Origin: JAMXLO01 sp963832895
GTDB lineage: Bacteria > Pseudomonadota > Alphaproteobacteria > Acetobacterales > Acetobacteraceae
Direction of reading: 5' to 3'
DNA: 64,000 nt
Assembly: GCA_963832895.1 (NCBI GenBank)
Contig: CAWHVQ010000021.1
Span: 744,001-808,000, forward strand
Shown: positions 1 through 9,701 of the stretch, piece by piece
How the letters are laid out: the number at the start of each line of letters is the position of its first letter
Position numbering within the stretch: the first letter of the stretch is position 1
Made by a program: the position numbers and the translations under genes
The notes under the pieces: generated by a model
Told to the model about the DNA's origin: nothing
What the model saw: only the letters and a program-made list of their open reading frames with translations
Database searches by the model: none

Positions 1-168
1 GAGAAGGAGATGCGAGGGACCGTGACGTTCACAGGCGGAACTGGCAAGTATGCGGGAATATCCGGCGAGATCAAATTTGTAAGCTACCAGGGACTCTTCA
101 AGTCGTTCGCCGACAACGCATTTGAGGCCTATGCCGCCGGCGAAGGGCACTATCAGCTACCCCAGTGA
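1..168 (+). CDS. C-terminal end of a hypothetical protein (cut by window edge)
   Basis: An open frame enters from the left edge in frame 1 and stops with TGA at 166-168, giving the last 55 residues. It contains a glycine-rich turn, FTGGTGKYAGISG, of the kind found in small secreted beta-barrel (lipocalin/allene-oxide-cyclase-like) proteins, and ends with an aromatic stretch. Start, signal peptide and most of the protein are outside the window, so no function is assigned. The fold suggestion rests only on the Gly-rich motif. Confidence 0.55.
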   Translation, partial: EKEMRGTVTFTGGTGKYAGISGEIKFVSYQGLFKSFADNAFEAYAAGEGHYQLPQ

Positions 169-540
169 TGCGCGCTGCCGACGGTTACCCACACGGACTG
201 TTATGCCGGGCGGAAAGGCGTGTCCAAAATCCGCCATAAGTGGAATCGGCGATGTATCCCGTTCCGTGTTCGTTTAGAGGCAGGCTCTCAGCTTATGCAG
301 CGGCGACGCGCCACGGCCTCGACCGATCTGTCGGTGGCTGAGCGAACCTGGTTGATGTGCTGGGCGATCTCCACGGTGGAATGGGGAGTTGCGCTGCCAG
401 TTGCCTGCACCTCGCTGGCGACAGCCGCAGACTGGCGTTGCCGGTGCGCGTCCGCCTCGATCATTAACTGATGCGCCAGTCCGCGTGGCTGACGCACTCG
501 TGGCGTCGGCGGTTCCTGCGCGCCGAGTGGCGGAGGGGAG
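169..540. other. Intergenic stretch, nothing recognised
   Basis: About 370 bases lie between the partial gene at the left edge and the convergent end of the TRAP permease gene. Short open frames here are Arg/Ala-rich, lack a clear ribosome binding site and resemble no family I know. I see no tRNA or obvious long hairpin. Confidence 0.4.
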
Positions 541-2434
541 CTATCGTATGATGAGACCGAACGCCCTGGGCAATACAATGGTGAACCATGGAACCAGGCC
601 CACCAGGACAACGCCGATACACAACACGATGAAATACGGCACCATGGCCTTCGAGGACCGCTCCACCGTGGTGCCCAGCACGGCACAGGAAATATAGAAT
701 CCTGCCCCTACAGGCGGTGCAAATGCGCCGATCGCCATCGCGATCAAAAGGACGATCCCGAAGTGCAGCTGGCTGATGCCCATGTCGCTCGCGATCGGCA
801 GCAGCAGCGGCGCCAGAATGAGCAGCGCAGGCAGTCCCTCGAGAATCGAGCCAAGCACGATCAGGAGCGCAATCGAGCCGATCAGGAACAGCCAAGGAGT
901 TGCCTGAACAGTGGTCAGCAGATCCACCAGGCGCTGCGGCAGATAGGCGATCGTCAGGGTCCAGGAGAACGTTGTGGCCGTGGCGAGTATCAGCAAGATC
1001 ATGCCTGACGTTGAGGTCGAATCGACGGCTGCGTCGAGCAGCTTGCGAACGTCCATCTCGCGATACAGCGGCATGGCCAGGAGGAGGCCGTATACAACCG
1101 CGAAGGAGGAAACCTCCGTGGGCGTCGCGATGCCGCCAAGTACGCCCACGACGATGATGGCGGGCATCAGCAGCGGAAGTATCGCTGCGAAGGCTGCGCG
1201 TCGCATTTCCTGCAGGCTGGCGCGTTGTGTCGGAACGCGCGAGGACCCGCGCGCACGAATATACACGACCACCATGAGGCAGACCGCCAGAACGGCGGCC
1301 GGAATGAGACCGGCAGCGAAGAGCGATGCCATCGACAAAGTGGTGATCGAGCCAAGAACCAACATGGCGATGCTGGGCGGAATGGTCTCGCCCATGGCGG
1401 CGGATGCGGCGAGCACGGCAGTGCCCTCCTCCATGTCGTAGCCCTGGCGCCGCAACATCGAGCGCATGACCGAACCGACCGCGGCGACATCCGCTGCCTT
1501 AGAACCCGACATGCCTGACACGAGGTACATGCTCACGACAATGACCTGCAGCAGCCCGCCTCGTATGTGGCCGACGACCGCCTGGACCAGCCGAACGAAC
1601 CGGCGGCTGAGCCCGCCCTGCTCCATGATGGCGCCGGCGAAGATGAAGAACGGTATCGCGAGCAGCACGAAGTTCGTTGTACCGTCCACCATGTTCTGCG
1701 GCAGCGCGACCATCGGCGTCGGTTGGGAGAAGCAGAGAAACACCAGCGCGGCGTTCAACAGCGCAAAGCCAACGGGCACGCCGAGGACGATCAGCGCGAA
1801 GAAAACGATGAGCTCTGCGGCGAGGGCGACATCCTCGGTTATCAATGGCAGCCAGACCCGACTTGTGGCGGCGGCGATACCGATGACCAGAAGGCCAAAA
1901 AATCCGACCAACAGCACGGTCCGCCGATCTTGCACCAGCAGGCGTTCGATAACGGATACAGCGAGGATCGCCATGCCGATTGTCAGCGGAATGTCGATCC
2001 ATGTCTCCGGGATCTGCAGGATCGGCATGAGCTCATGCCAGTTCGCCAACAGAAGCGGACCTGAGGCGACACCTGCCGTTATCGCACTTGCAAGAACTAT
2101 GAACTCGATCGCGACATCGCAGACGTGTCGTGGACCGGCCGGCAGTTGGTTCACAAACGCCCGCACGCTGACGAACTCGTTGCGTCGATACGCAAAGGCG
2201 CCGCCAATGAAGGCGATGATGGAAAGGGCGATCTTCGCGACGTCATCGACCCACAGGAAGGAACTGTCGAACAGATAACGCGACACCACGTTCATGAAAA
2301 TCGCGGCGAGTTCCCGACACCGCCAGTACCATGATGACACGCAGTCCGGCGTCCAGCGCGGCGCCGAATTTGGACAGTGGCCGAATAGATGCTGTCGCAA
2401 GGCCATCATCGGCTACCGCCCGCATCTCGGACAT
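541..2434 (-). CDS. TRAP transporter fused permease (DctQ-DctM), frame broken near 2314
   Basis: Membrane subunit of a TRAP uptake system that drives solute import with an ion gradient. The first ~180 residues are a DctQ-like four-helix domain (NVVSRYLF, FLWVDDVAK); the remaining ~430 are a DctM-like permease with many helices. The best start is ATG at 2434, preceded by AGGAGG eight bases away and 21 bases after the DctP stop. That frame (MSEMRAVADD...) runs into GGG at 2313-2315 and must lose one base to join the body. The span is 3n+1, consistent with one extra base. Read through, the product is about 630 aa, normal for a DctQM fusion. If the break is real, translation could only begin further in (for example Met at 2295), losing part of DctQ. 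Confidence 0.85.
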
Positions 2435-2455
2435 CGCTTGGTCCTCCTGGGGCGC

Positions 2456-3460
2456 TCAGGCAGTGGCGGCCTTGATGATATTGTTGACCGAGTCCGCTCC
2501 CAGTTTGTCCTTGAATTCCGTATAGACGGGCTGCATGGCGCGCTCGAAGGCGGCAAAGTCGGTCTGGTTTATCTTGATCCCCTTCTGCTCGCAGTACTTG
2601 ATATTGTCGTCGGTCGTGTCGGCGACCAGCTTGCGCCAGAGCGGCTGGACTTCAGTGGCGGCGTCACGAATGACGGTCTGGTACTTCGGATCGAGCGAAT
2701 CCATCTTCGCTTTGCTCATCATCAGCATACCGGCGTTGTACACATGATTTGTCATGCAGATGTTCTTCGTCACTTCGTTGGATTTGGAAGAGACGTAGGC
2801 GATCACCGGCAGATCAATCCCGCTGACCATGTTCTGCGACAGCCCGATATAGATCTCCGGAGCCGTGCTCAGGACGATGGGGATAGCGCCAACCGCCTTG
2901 AACATCGCCGTGAAGATGGCGCTCGCCTGCACGCGGATTCTGAAGCCATTCATGTCTTTTGGGTCGTGAATGACCCGATCAGTCGTCTCGACCTCCCGCC
3001 ATCCGTAGTGACCCCAGGTCAAGCCATAGACTCCGCCCGCCGCCATGCTGTTCACAATGCCCTGGCCGACCGGGCCCGCAAGAACACGCTCGGCGATCCC
3101 GACGTCCTTGAACAGGAACGGGAGGTCGACCAACTGCGCCTGCGGAAACATGGTCCCGATGTAGCCGGTGGTATGAAAGGTGAGATCGACGATGCCGGTG
3201 GTAAGTCCTGAGACGATGTTTATCTCGGTGCCCAACTGCCCATTGGGAAAAATACGAATGTCGATTGCTCCGCCGGTGCGGTCTTTCACCAGTTTTGCAA
3301 ACTGCAGCGCGACCTTCTGTACCGGGTGCGTGGTCGTATCGGGATGCGCCAGCTTCAGGACCATTGTTTCTGCCGCGCGAGCGTGCCGTATGAGCGGCGC
3401 GGCGGCGGCCGCACCCTGAATGAAGCGCCGTCGGCGCATCAAACCGAATGACCCTGTCAT
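2456..3460 (-). CDS. TRAP transporter substrate-binding protein (DctP family)
   Basis: Periplasmic receptor of the TRAP system encoded just downstream. The N-terminus has an Arg-rich RRRRF signal followed by a hydrophobic Ala run, suggesting Tat export. The mature part shows DctP features: FPNGQLGTE, the RIRVQ strand containing the carboxylate-binding Arg, and a typical total length of ~334 aa. ATG at 3460 is chosen because GGAGG sits seven bases upstream; the GTG one codon earlier is less likely. It is the first gene of a two-gene operon with DctQM. The ligand cannot be read from sequence. Confidence 0.9.
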   Translation of the reverse strand: MTGSFGLMRRRRFIQGAAAAAPLIRHARAAETMVLKLAHPDTTTHPVQKVALQFAKLVKDRTGGAIDIRIFPNGQLGTEINIVSGLTTGIVDLTFHTTGYIGTMFPQAQLVDLPFLFKDVGIAERVLAGPVGQGIVNSMAAGGVYGLTWGHYGWREVETTDRVIHDPKDMNGFRIRVQASAIFTAMFKAVGAIPIVLSTAPEIYIGLSQNMVSGIDLPVIAYVSSKSNEVTKNICMTNHVYNAGMLMMSKAKMDSLDPKYQTVIRDAATEVQPLWRKLVADTTDDNIKYCEQKGIKINQTDFAAFERAMQPVYTEFKDKLGADSVNNIIKAATA

Positions 3461-3463
3461 CAC

Positions 3464-3943
3464 GTTTCCTCCGTGAACAGCCGCTTGCCATCTGCTGGCG
3501 ATCGGGCTCTTTTGTTGCTCTGGAAACCGTGCGTACTGCGGCAGCGACTATTCGCCGACATAGGGGCGCAAGGTTGGGGGTGTCACGTCACCGGACACCT
3601 ATCCGTCAGGGAGTCTTCCCCACCCGTCCGCAATTCCATAGATGTGCTGGTCGTTTGCGAGAGTGACAGCGCTCGTCTGTGCGCCGACTGGCATGCTTCC
3701 CCCTGCGGCTTAGCGTTTCACCGCGCGCCCGAATAGGCAGGCAGTGTCGGAGCCGCTCTAAGCAGTGTCAAGCTGATGCGGATCATGCGAACGCGCTGTC
3801 ATCGCAGTCTGCTGCGCACTTGCGTCCGAAAGTCGGCGGGTCCTTCATGCCGGAGTCAATTCATGCCTTGCCGGCGTACGGGCAGCGCGCCATCCTCCTG
3901 TGCCGGAGGGCAATGGCCGGGCAGAGCCGCGCGGGAGGGCTGC
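3464..3943. other. Intergenic region between divergent TRAP and Rieske genes
   Basis: About 480 bases separate the divergently read DctP and oxygenase genes and must hold promoters for both. Frames crossing it (including an upstream extension of the Rieske frame) lack conserved content. I see no regulator gene or recognisable operator here. Confidence 0.4.
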
Positions 3944-4996
3944 ATGGGATTCTTACGCAACACCTGGTACGTTGCGCTGTGGGCGCAGGACCTGGCGCCG
4001 GGCGAACTGGTGCCGCGCACCTTCCTGAATGAGCCGATCGTGCTGTTCCGCCAGGCCGATGGCCGCCCCGCCGCGATCGCCGATGTTTGCGCGCACCGGT
4101 TCAGCCCGCTGTCGAAGGGCAAGATCGTGCGTGGCGACCACGTGCGCTGCCCGTATCACGGGCTGGAGTTCGACGCGCGCGGACAGTGCGTCGGCAATCC
4201 ACACGGCAATGGCCGCATCCCGACCAACATGAAGGTCCGCAGTTATCCGGTCTGCGAGAGGCACTCGCTGCTCTGGATCTGGATGGGCGAGCGGCCGGCA
4301 GATCCGGCGCTGATTCCCGATTTCAGCCTGCTCGATCCCGACAGCGTTCGGATGGTGAGCAAGCGCGACTGGATTCTGATGGAGGCGGGATATCGGCTGA
4401 TCACCGACAATCTGCTCGATCTCAGTCATACGGCGGTGATTCACGAAGGAATACTCGGCAGCGAACATACCATCCGCGCGGATCTGACGGTGACGCAGCA
4501 GGGCAATCAGATACTGGTCTCACGCGGGCTGCCAAGTGTGCCGGTGCCGGGGCTATATGATCTGCTGTTCCGTCGCGACGGCGGACTGGTGGACCTGTGG
4601 ATGAACATGCGCTGGGACGCACCGGGGTGCCTGCTGAACGACACCGGCGTCACCGCACCAGGCGATACGCGAGACGCGGGCACCGGATTCTGGGGCACGC
4701 ATTTCCTGACACCGCAGACCGAGGACACGACGTATTATCTGTTCGCCGCCGTGCGCTTCAATCCGATCTCGTGGGGCGAGCCGCTGGACAGCGAGATACA
4801 CCAGCAGATCTCTGCTCTCCGCCGCATCGCGTTCGAGGATCAGGACCAGGTGATCATCAGGGCGCAGCAGGAGAATATCCGCAAGACGCCCCATCCGTTG
4901 CGGCCGGTGCTGTTCGACATCGATGTCGGGCCGGTGCGTTACAAGCGCATCCTCGATGCGATGATCCACCAGGAAATGCAGCAACGTGCGGCCTGA
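3944..4996 (+). CDS. Rieske [2Fe-2S] aromatic-ring oxygenase / O-demethylase-type alpha subunit
   Basis: Oxygenase component of a two-part non-haem iron system, VanA-like in organisation (350 aa). The N-terminal Rieske domain has the cluster ligands CAH (near residue 47) and CPYH (near residue 69). The catalytic domain carries DNLLDLSHTAVIH, matching the family D-x2-D-x2-H-x4-H iron site. The start is ATG at 3944 after GGGAGGG; upstream codons in frame are not conserved. No reductase partner is adjacent; a DMT-family exporter follows 92 bases later. Substrate is unknown: vanillate-type methoxyaromatics are only one possibility. Confidence 0.88.
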   Translation: MGFLRNTWYVALWAQDLAPGELVPRTFLNEPIVLFRQADGRPAAIADVCAHRFSPLSKGKIVRGDHVRCPYHGLEFDARGQCVGNPHGNGRIPTNMKVRSYPVCERHSLLWIWMGERPADPALIPDFSLLDPDSVRMVSKRDWILMEAGYRLITDNLLDLSHTAVIHEGILGSEHTIRADLTVTQQGNQILVSRGLPSVPVPGLYDLLFRRDGGLVDLWMNMRWDAPGCLLNDTGVTAPGDTRDAGTGFWGTHFLTPQTEDTTYYLFAAVRFNPISWGEPLDSEIHQQISALRRIAFEDQDQVIIRAQQENIRKTPHPLRPVLFDIDVGPVRYKRILDAMIHQEMQQRAA

Positions 4997-5088
4997 GGAT
5001 GAGTTGACGCGGGACCGCACCGCCTTAGGTTCGCGCATCGACGTTGCCGGACTGCTCCGGCCGCAACCGGACGCTGGAGCGCGGCACC

Positions 5089-5997
5089 ATGCCTGTATGG
5101 CTACCCGTGACTGTCTCCGCGGCACTGTTCCAGTGCTGGCGGACCGCGATGCAGCAGAAGCTGCGTCATCTGCTGTCGGTCAACGGCGCGGGCTTCGTGC
5201 GCTATCTGTATGGCGCGCCCACGGCGCTGGTGCTGCTGGTCGGCGCTCTCGTTGGCACCGGCCTGCCGCTCCCGGCACCGAACGTTGCCTTCGTCATCGA
5301 CTGCGCGGTGGGTGGGCTGATGCAGATCCTCGCCACCAACCTGCTGATCATGGCTTTCGGCTACCGGAACTTTGCCGTCGGCACCGCCTATTCCAAGACC
5401 GAGACGGCGCAAAGCGCCCTTATCGCGTTGTTCGTGCTCCACGAGGTACTGCGACCGGCGTCATGGATCGGCATCTGCATCGGCCTTGCGGGCGTGATGA
5501 CGCTGTCGCTTGCCGGACGCGGCATGCGGCCGGGGGAGCTCGCACGTGCGACGGTGCAGCCCGCGGCACTTGCGGGTCTCGGCGCGGGCTTTTTGTTCGC
5601 GCTCACCACGGTGTTCATCAAGCTGGCCAATCAGGCGTTGACGGGGCCCAGCCTGTTCGTGCGAGCGCTGTTCGTGCTGGTCGTCACGAACACGCTGCAG
5701 ATCGTGATGCAGGGCGGCTTTCTGGCGTTGCGCGAACCGCGTGAGTTGCGCAAGGCATTCACCACCTGGCGCAGTTCAGCGTGGGTCGGCACCTTGTCCG
5801 CACTCGGCTCGGCGTGCTGGTTCACCGCATTCGCGCTTGCTCCGATCGGGCTGGTCCGCTCCGTCGGACAGATCGAGATCGTGTTCACCCTGACGTTCAG
5901 CCGGTTCTATCTGAAGGAGACGCTGAGGCGCGGCGATATCGTCGGGCTTGCTCTGGTCGTGGCAGGCGTCCTGCTGATCGTCCTGGCGAACGCATAA
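5089..5997 (+). CDS. EamA/DMT-superfamily transporter
   Basis: Predicted inner-membrane exporter or permease of ~302 aa with about ten hydrophobic helices and two-fold internal repeat typical of EamA proteins. The motif FGYRNFAVGTAYSKTE ends the first half and LAGVMTLSL/VVAGVLLIVLA end the two repeats. ATG at 5089 is chosen because it starts directly at the first membrane segment; the frame is open further upstream without conserved content. It follows the Rieske gene in the same direction, so a shared transcript is plausible, but the substrate is not known. Confidence 0.85.
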   Translation: MPVWLPVTVSAALFQCWRTAMQQKLRHLLSVNGAGFVRYLYGAPTALVLLVGALVGTGLPLPAPNVAFVIDCAVGGLMQILATNLLIMAFGYRNFAVGTAYSKTETAQSALIALFVLHEVLRPASWIGICIGLAGVMTLSLAGRGMRPGELARATVQPAALAGLGAGFLFALTTVFIKLANQALTGPSLFVRALFVLVVTNTLQIVMQGGFLALREPRELRKAFTTWRSSAWVGTLSALGSACWFTAFALAPIGLVRSVGQIEIVFTLTFSRFYLKETLRRGDIVGLALVVAGVLLIVLANA

Positions 5998-6268
5998 CCA
6001 GCGGCCTTATCCGATGAGCCGTCCCGAGCCAAGATCCTTGCCTTCCGGTACAGAACGTTCGTCAGCGTCACCCGTCGCCGCGGGACGGCGGCCATTCGAT
6101 ACTCGGGGCCAGACTCCTGGCGCGGGGCCCGGACCGGGCATGCTGGGTGGCTTCCGCATGAGGATCGCGTAGTGTCGGCAGTTGATCGATCCACGTCGTC
6201 GGAGATTGCGTTGCCGGTTCACCCAACCAGAATGCAGGCGCTGAATCGCCGTTTTGCGTGGCAAAGCA

Positions 6269-8083
6269 ATGGCCATGGATGAGGCCGAGCCGGCGGCACG
6301 GCAGCGATCCCCGCGATTGCGGTTCGGCCCTTTCATCCTGGATTTGGATCGCGGCTCGCTGCTGCGTGACGGTAACGAGATTGCGCTTCGGCCGAAGACC
6401 TTCGCCGTTCTGTGTTATCTCAGCGAAAATTGCGCAAGGCTTGTCTCGAAGGACGAACTGTTCGCCGCAGTCTGGGCGAACCTCGCCGTCACCGACGACA
6501 CACTGGTGCAGAGCATCGGCGAACTGCGACGTGCGCTCGGAGATGACGGCCCGCGCCTGATCAGGACAATCCCACGCCGCGGCTATCGATTTGACCCCGA
6601 CGTCTCGGTTGTTGATGCGCTCGGTCGATCTCCGGCCGAGGCGTCATCGGCCTCGTCCACGCTCAGCGATGCGGCGACTCCCGCCGAGCCAGACGCTGTC
6701 GCGCCCCCGCTGTCCCAGCACTTCACCTCGGCCCGCGCAGGCCTGCGCTTTGGATGGACCGCTTCGATCACGCTTGCCGTCGTGCTCGCCGCGGTGCTGT
6801 CGGGCGGTCTCGCGATCGCGTGGAAGCTTCCGAACCTTTGGGGATACGCTGGCCACGCCACGACCCAGAGCTCGGCAATCGGGACGAATCCCACGATCGC
6901 CATTCTTCCGTTCCTAAATCAGAGCGACGATCCGGCGCGGGCGTATTTCGCCGATGGATTGACGCAGGACCTCATCAGCGCACTGGGCCGATTTTCCGAG
7001 CTGACGGTGATGTCATGGAACGCCGTGGCGCAATACCGAGGCAAACCCGAAAGCCCCGGGGAGATCGCCCATGACCTGAGGGTACGCTATCAGGTCGAGG
7101 GCAGCGTGCGCCAAACGGGTAACCGCGTGCGGGTGAGTTCGCAACTTGTCGATGCGGATGGAAGGGTGCTGTGGTCGGCCCGGTTCGACGAAGCGTTGGC
7201 AGACGTCTTCGCCTTGCAGGACAAGATCACCACGCAAATTGCCGGAGCCTTGGCGATCCAGGTGGCGCAGATCGAACAACGGCGCGCATCGGACAGACCG
7301 ACCGAAAGTCTCGAAGCCTACGACTACGTCCTGCAAGCCAGGCCGGCGCTGCAGCGCCCGACGCGTGCGAACAACGTGGCGGCGCGCGCTTTCCTCCGGC
7401 GTGCGATCCAGCTCGATCCGAACTATGCCGCCGCGTATTCCGGGCTCGCCGATACCTATCATATCGCCGTATCGATGGGTTGGGCGGAATCCCCGACGGA
7501 CTCGCTGGGCCGCGCGGAGGAAATGGCAAACAAGGCGCTGAGCATCGACGATTCCGACGTGCGCGCGCACATCATTCTAGGCCGTATTCATATCTTCTAC
7601 CACCGGTACGAACAGGCGATGGCGGAGTTGGACCGCGCAGTCGCGATCAATCCCAACAATGCCGACGGTCTCGCTGGCCGCGGCAATACCTTGATGTGGA
7701 TGGGGCAGACGGACGCCGCGATCGAGGCGCTGGAGACGGCACGGCGTATCGACCCCAATATGAATGCGGTCGATCGGTTCGCCCTCAGCCTGGCCTACTA
7801 CCTGAAGTTCCGTTATGACGCGGCGATTGAACAAGCGGAGCTCAATCTTAGCGGAACGCCGGGAGCGAACTTCAGCCGAGACGTGCTTGCGGCGGCCTAT
7901 GCAGAGAACAACCAAACCGAGGACGCCGCGCGCGTCGTGGCCATGATCCACCGCATGGACCCGTCGTTTGATCCGCGGACCTTTGGCAGCAAATTCCTCA
8001 ATCCGGCCGATCTCGACCATCTGCGCGACGGCTTCCGCAAGGCCGGCCTGAACGCCGCCGAGGACGTCCCCGCGTCGCGGTGA
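6269..8083 (+). CDS. CadC-like membrane regulator: winged-helix DNA-binding domain, TM segment, TolB/FlgO-like domain, TPRs
   Basis: About 604 aa. Residues ~18-98 form an OmpR/PhoB-type winged helix (LRPKTFAVLCYLSEN, DDTLVQSIGELRRALGD, TIPRRGYRF). One transmembrane helix follows near 172-192. Next is a TolB-N/FlgO-like domain (IAILPFLNQSDD, YFADGLTQDLISAL, VEGSVRQTGNRVRVS), then TPR-like repeats to the end. The layout is that of one-component ToxR/CadC regulators and adenylate-cyclase-associated proteins in alphaproteobacteria. No receiver domain or histidine kinase is nearby. The start is uncertain: ATG 6269 or 6275, with TTG 6254 also in frame and no strong ribosome site. Signal and target genes are unknown. 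Confidence 0.82.
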   Translation: MAMDEAEPAARQRSPRLRFGPFILDLDRGSLLRDGNEIALRPKTFAVLCYLSENCARLVSKDELFAAVWANLAVTDDTLVQSIGELRRALGDDGPRLIRTIPRRGYRFDPDVSVVDALGRSPAEASSASSTLSDAATPAEPDAVAPPLSQHFTSARAGLRFGWTASITLAVVLAAVLSGGLAIAWKLPNLWGYAGHATTQSSAIGTNPTIAILPFLNQSDDPARAYFADGLTQDLISALGRFSELTVMSWNAVAQYRGKPESPGEIAHDLRVRYQVEGSVRQTGNRVRVSSQLVDADGRVLWSARFDEALADVFALQDKITTQIAGALAIQVAQIEQRRASDRPTESLEAYDYVLQARPALQRPTRANNVAARAFLRRAIQLDPNYAAAYSGLADTYHIAVSMGWAESPTDSLGRAEEMANKALSIDDSDVRAHIILGRIHIFYHRYEQAMAELDRAVAINPNNADGLAGRGNTLMWMGQTDAAIEALETARRIDPNMNAVDRFALSLAYYLKFRYDAAIEQAELNLSGTPGANFSRDVLAAAYAENNQTEDAARVVAMIHRMDPSFDPRTFGSKFLNPADLDHLRDGFRKAGLNAAEDVPASR

Positions 8084-8090
8084 ACGTTCG

Positions 8091-8603
8091 CTAATCTTTC
8101 GGCAGGATGGCGCGGTTCTGATTGGCTTTTGCGATGTTCGCCGACAGGTCCTGCTGGAACATAACCGGCCCGAATGGCGCCGCCTTTCCGAACACGTAGA
8201 GCTTCCCATCACTGATCAGCCAGTTTTCCGGGTTCGCCACGACGACTTCACCGCTGGCCAGCGCCATTGCACAGAAGTTTCCGAACTGCGGCGCGTAGTG
8301 CACGGGATCGGCCATGAAAAGCTGGCGATGCGCGTCACTTGAGAATCTGTAGCGGTGCTCGTCCCACTCATATGCGATCTCAGGAAGGCCATGCGTCGGC
8401 TTGCCATCGGTGAAATAGGCGACCGGGTCATAGCCCTTGATCGCCAGTGGCACGTCCTCCGCGGCAGCGCTGCGGGACGCTCTCGCCAACAGAGAGCCTG
8501 CGGCCAGCAAAAGAAAGCCACGAATGGTGCTTCGCCGCGAGAGGTCGTGCATGGGCAACTCTTTGCATTGGACCGGCGCGACCAAGGGTATTTGCAATGT
8601 CAT
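8091..8603 (-). CDS. Exported YHS-domain protein
   Basis: A 170-aa protein with an N-terminal signal (SRRSTIRGF followed by LLLAAGSLLA) and one YHS domain (AIKGYDPVAYF, then HRYRFSSDAHRQLF and FGNFCAMAL). YHS domains are small, possibly metal-binding modules found in copper-handling and other proteins; exported stand-alone versions are common in proteobacteria. ATG at 8603 is preferred because GGAGG lies eight bases upstream; ATG 8552 is a shorter option closer to the signal peptide. It follows the cupin gene by ~80 bases on the same strand. Confidence 0.82.
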   Translation of the reverse strand: MTLQIPLVAPVQCKELPMHDLSRRSTIRGFLLLAAGSLLARASRSAAAEDVPLAIKGYDPVAYFTDGKPTHGLPEIAYEWDEHRYRFSSDAHRQLFMADPVHYAPQFGNFCAMALASGEVVVANPENWLISDGKLYVFGKAAPFGPVMFQQDLSANIAKANQNRAILPKD

Positions 8604-8686
8604 CGTTATGCCTCCGGGGCGATTTGCGGGCGGGCGCGAGAGCGAGACCAGGACCGCCGATCCTTGACGGCCGCCTGATCCATGCG

Positions 8687-9307
8687 TCACTCGAACTTGG
8701 CAGGTGGCGCGAATGGCCTGGTCGCGTCCACCACGAACATGACGAGCTGGTCCAGATCGGTCGTGCCAGCACTGAAGACTTCCATCGGCATATCTCCATC
8801 GTGCCCATTCATGGCTTCGCCAGCCTCCGCATAGCTAACGCCGCGCGGGGTCTTCTGGCCCATCCGGCCGCTCAGTACGTAGAAGGCTTCGGCACCCGGA
8901 TGCGAGTGCACCGGCGTCTTGGCTCCCGGCGGGCCGCCGCTATGGGTGATTCGCAGCAGATACTCGGGCGCCCTGATGGGTGGCACGGGGCCGACCTCCG
9001 CCACCTTGGTTCCCCCGGGGATCGTGCCGCCCTTCGGACCGAGCGTTAGCAGCCAGACCTTGCCCGCGGCTTGCGCGGCCAGTGACGTCGCGCCCTCGGC
9101 AGCCTGCGCCTGGGCGAGCGTAGGAAAATTCTCGACCCACCAATACAGCGGCCCGGCTGGAAGCAGCGCGAGCTTCTTCTCGGCGACGGGCTTGATCACG
9201 AATTGCGGTTGCGCCGCAGCTATGGATGGTGCCAGCCACGAGCTCATCACACACAGGCCCAGCGCCGCGACGGAGAGCGGCCGGATGCTGGCCATTCGAG
9301 ACTTCAT
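8687..9307 (-). CDS. Exported cupin-domain protein
   Basis: A 206-aa protein with a Sec-type signal peptide (SVAALGLCVMSSWLAPSIAAA) and one cupin barrel in the C-terminal half. The metal-site motif is PVHSHPGAEAFYVLSG, with two histidines and a glutamate. The start ATG at 9307 is supported by GGAGG six bases upstream. It is the first gene of a likely pair with the YHS protein, both destined for the periplasm. Cupins of this kind can be enzymes or sensors; no substrate can be proposed. Confidence 0.85.
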   Translation of the reverse strand: MKSRMASIRPLSVAALGLCVMSSWLAPSIAAAQPQFVIKPVAEKKLALLPAGPLYWWVENFPTLAQAQAAEGATSLAAQAAGKVWLLTLGPKGGTIPGGTKVAEVGPVPPIRAPEYLLRITHSGGPPGAKTPVHSHPGAEAFYVLSGRMGQKTPRGVSYAEAGEAMNGHDGDMPMEVFSAGTTDLDQLVMFVVDATRPFAPPAKFE

Positions 9308-9701
9308 TTTGTCCTCCGCGAAATGAATTCATTTGGCGCCGGCGCTAGGCCAGCGACACGGGCGAGCAGACCAAAGCGGACCTTCCAGGTAACGAAAGAA
9401 ACCGAAGGAAACACCGAAAAATGGCGATATTCGAGGCGGCGGAGCTATGGGGCCGCCCATGGCGCGTTGCCGTCGATAATTTGGGGATCGGTCTGTTGTC
9501 CGCTCATCGTCGATGGCCGCTGTCGACGATCTCCTGAAAGCCTGCCTGTTCACTCCAAACCTGCCATTCCGTTGTCGGACAGACCCGCCGAATGTCGAAT
9601 GTCCGCTTTCGTATCTCGATGACGAAACCGGACCGTCGCAAAATCACGCGCAAAGCGGTTATCCGATAGGGCCGCTGGAAATGAGCGGGCTGGTTCCGCG
9701 C
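9308..9701. other. Intergenic stretch, nothing recognised
   Basis: Nearly 400 bases between the start of the cupin gene and the end of the MFS gene, both on the minus strand. It is somewhat less GC-rich than its surroundings. Short frames lack ribosome sites and conserved motifs. A promoter for the cupin/YHS pair must lie at its left side. Confidence 0.35.
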
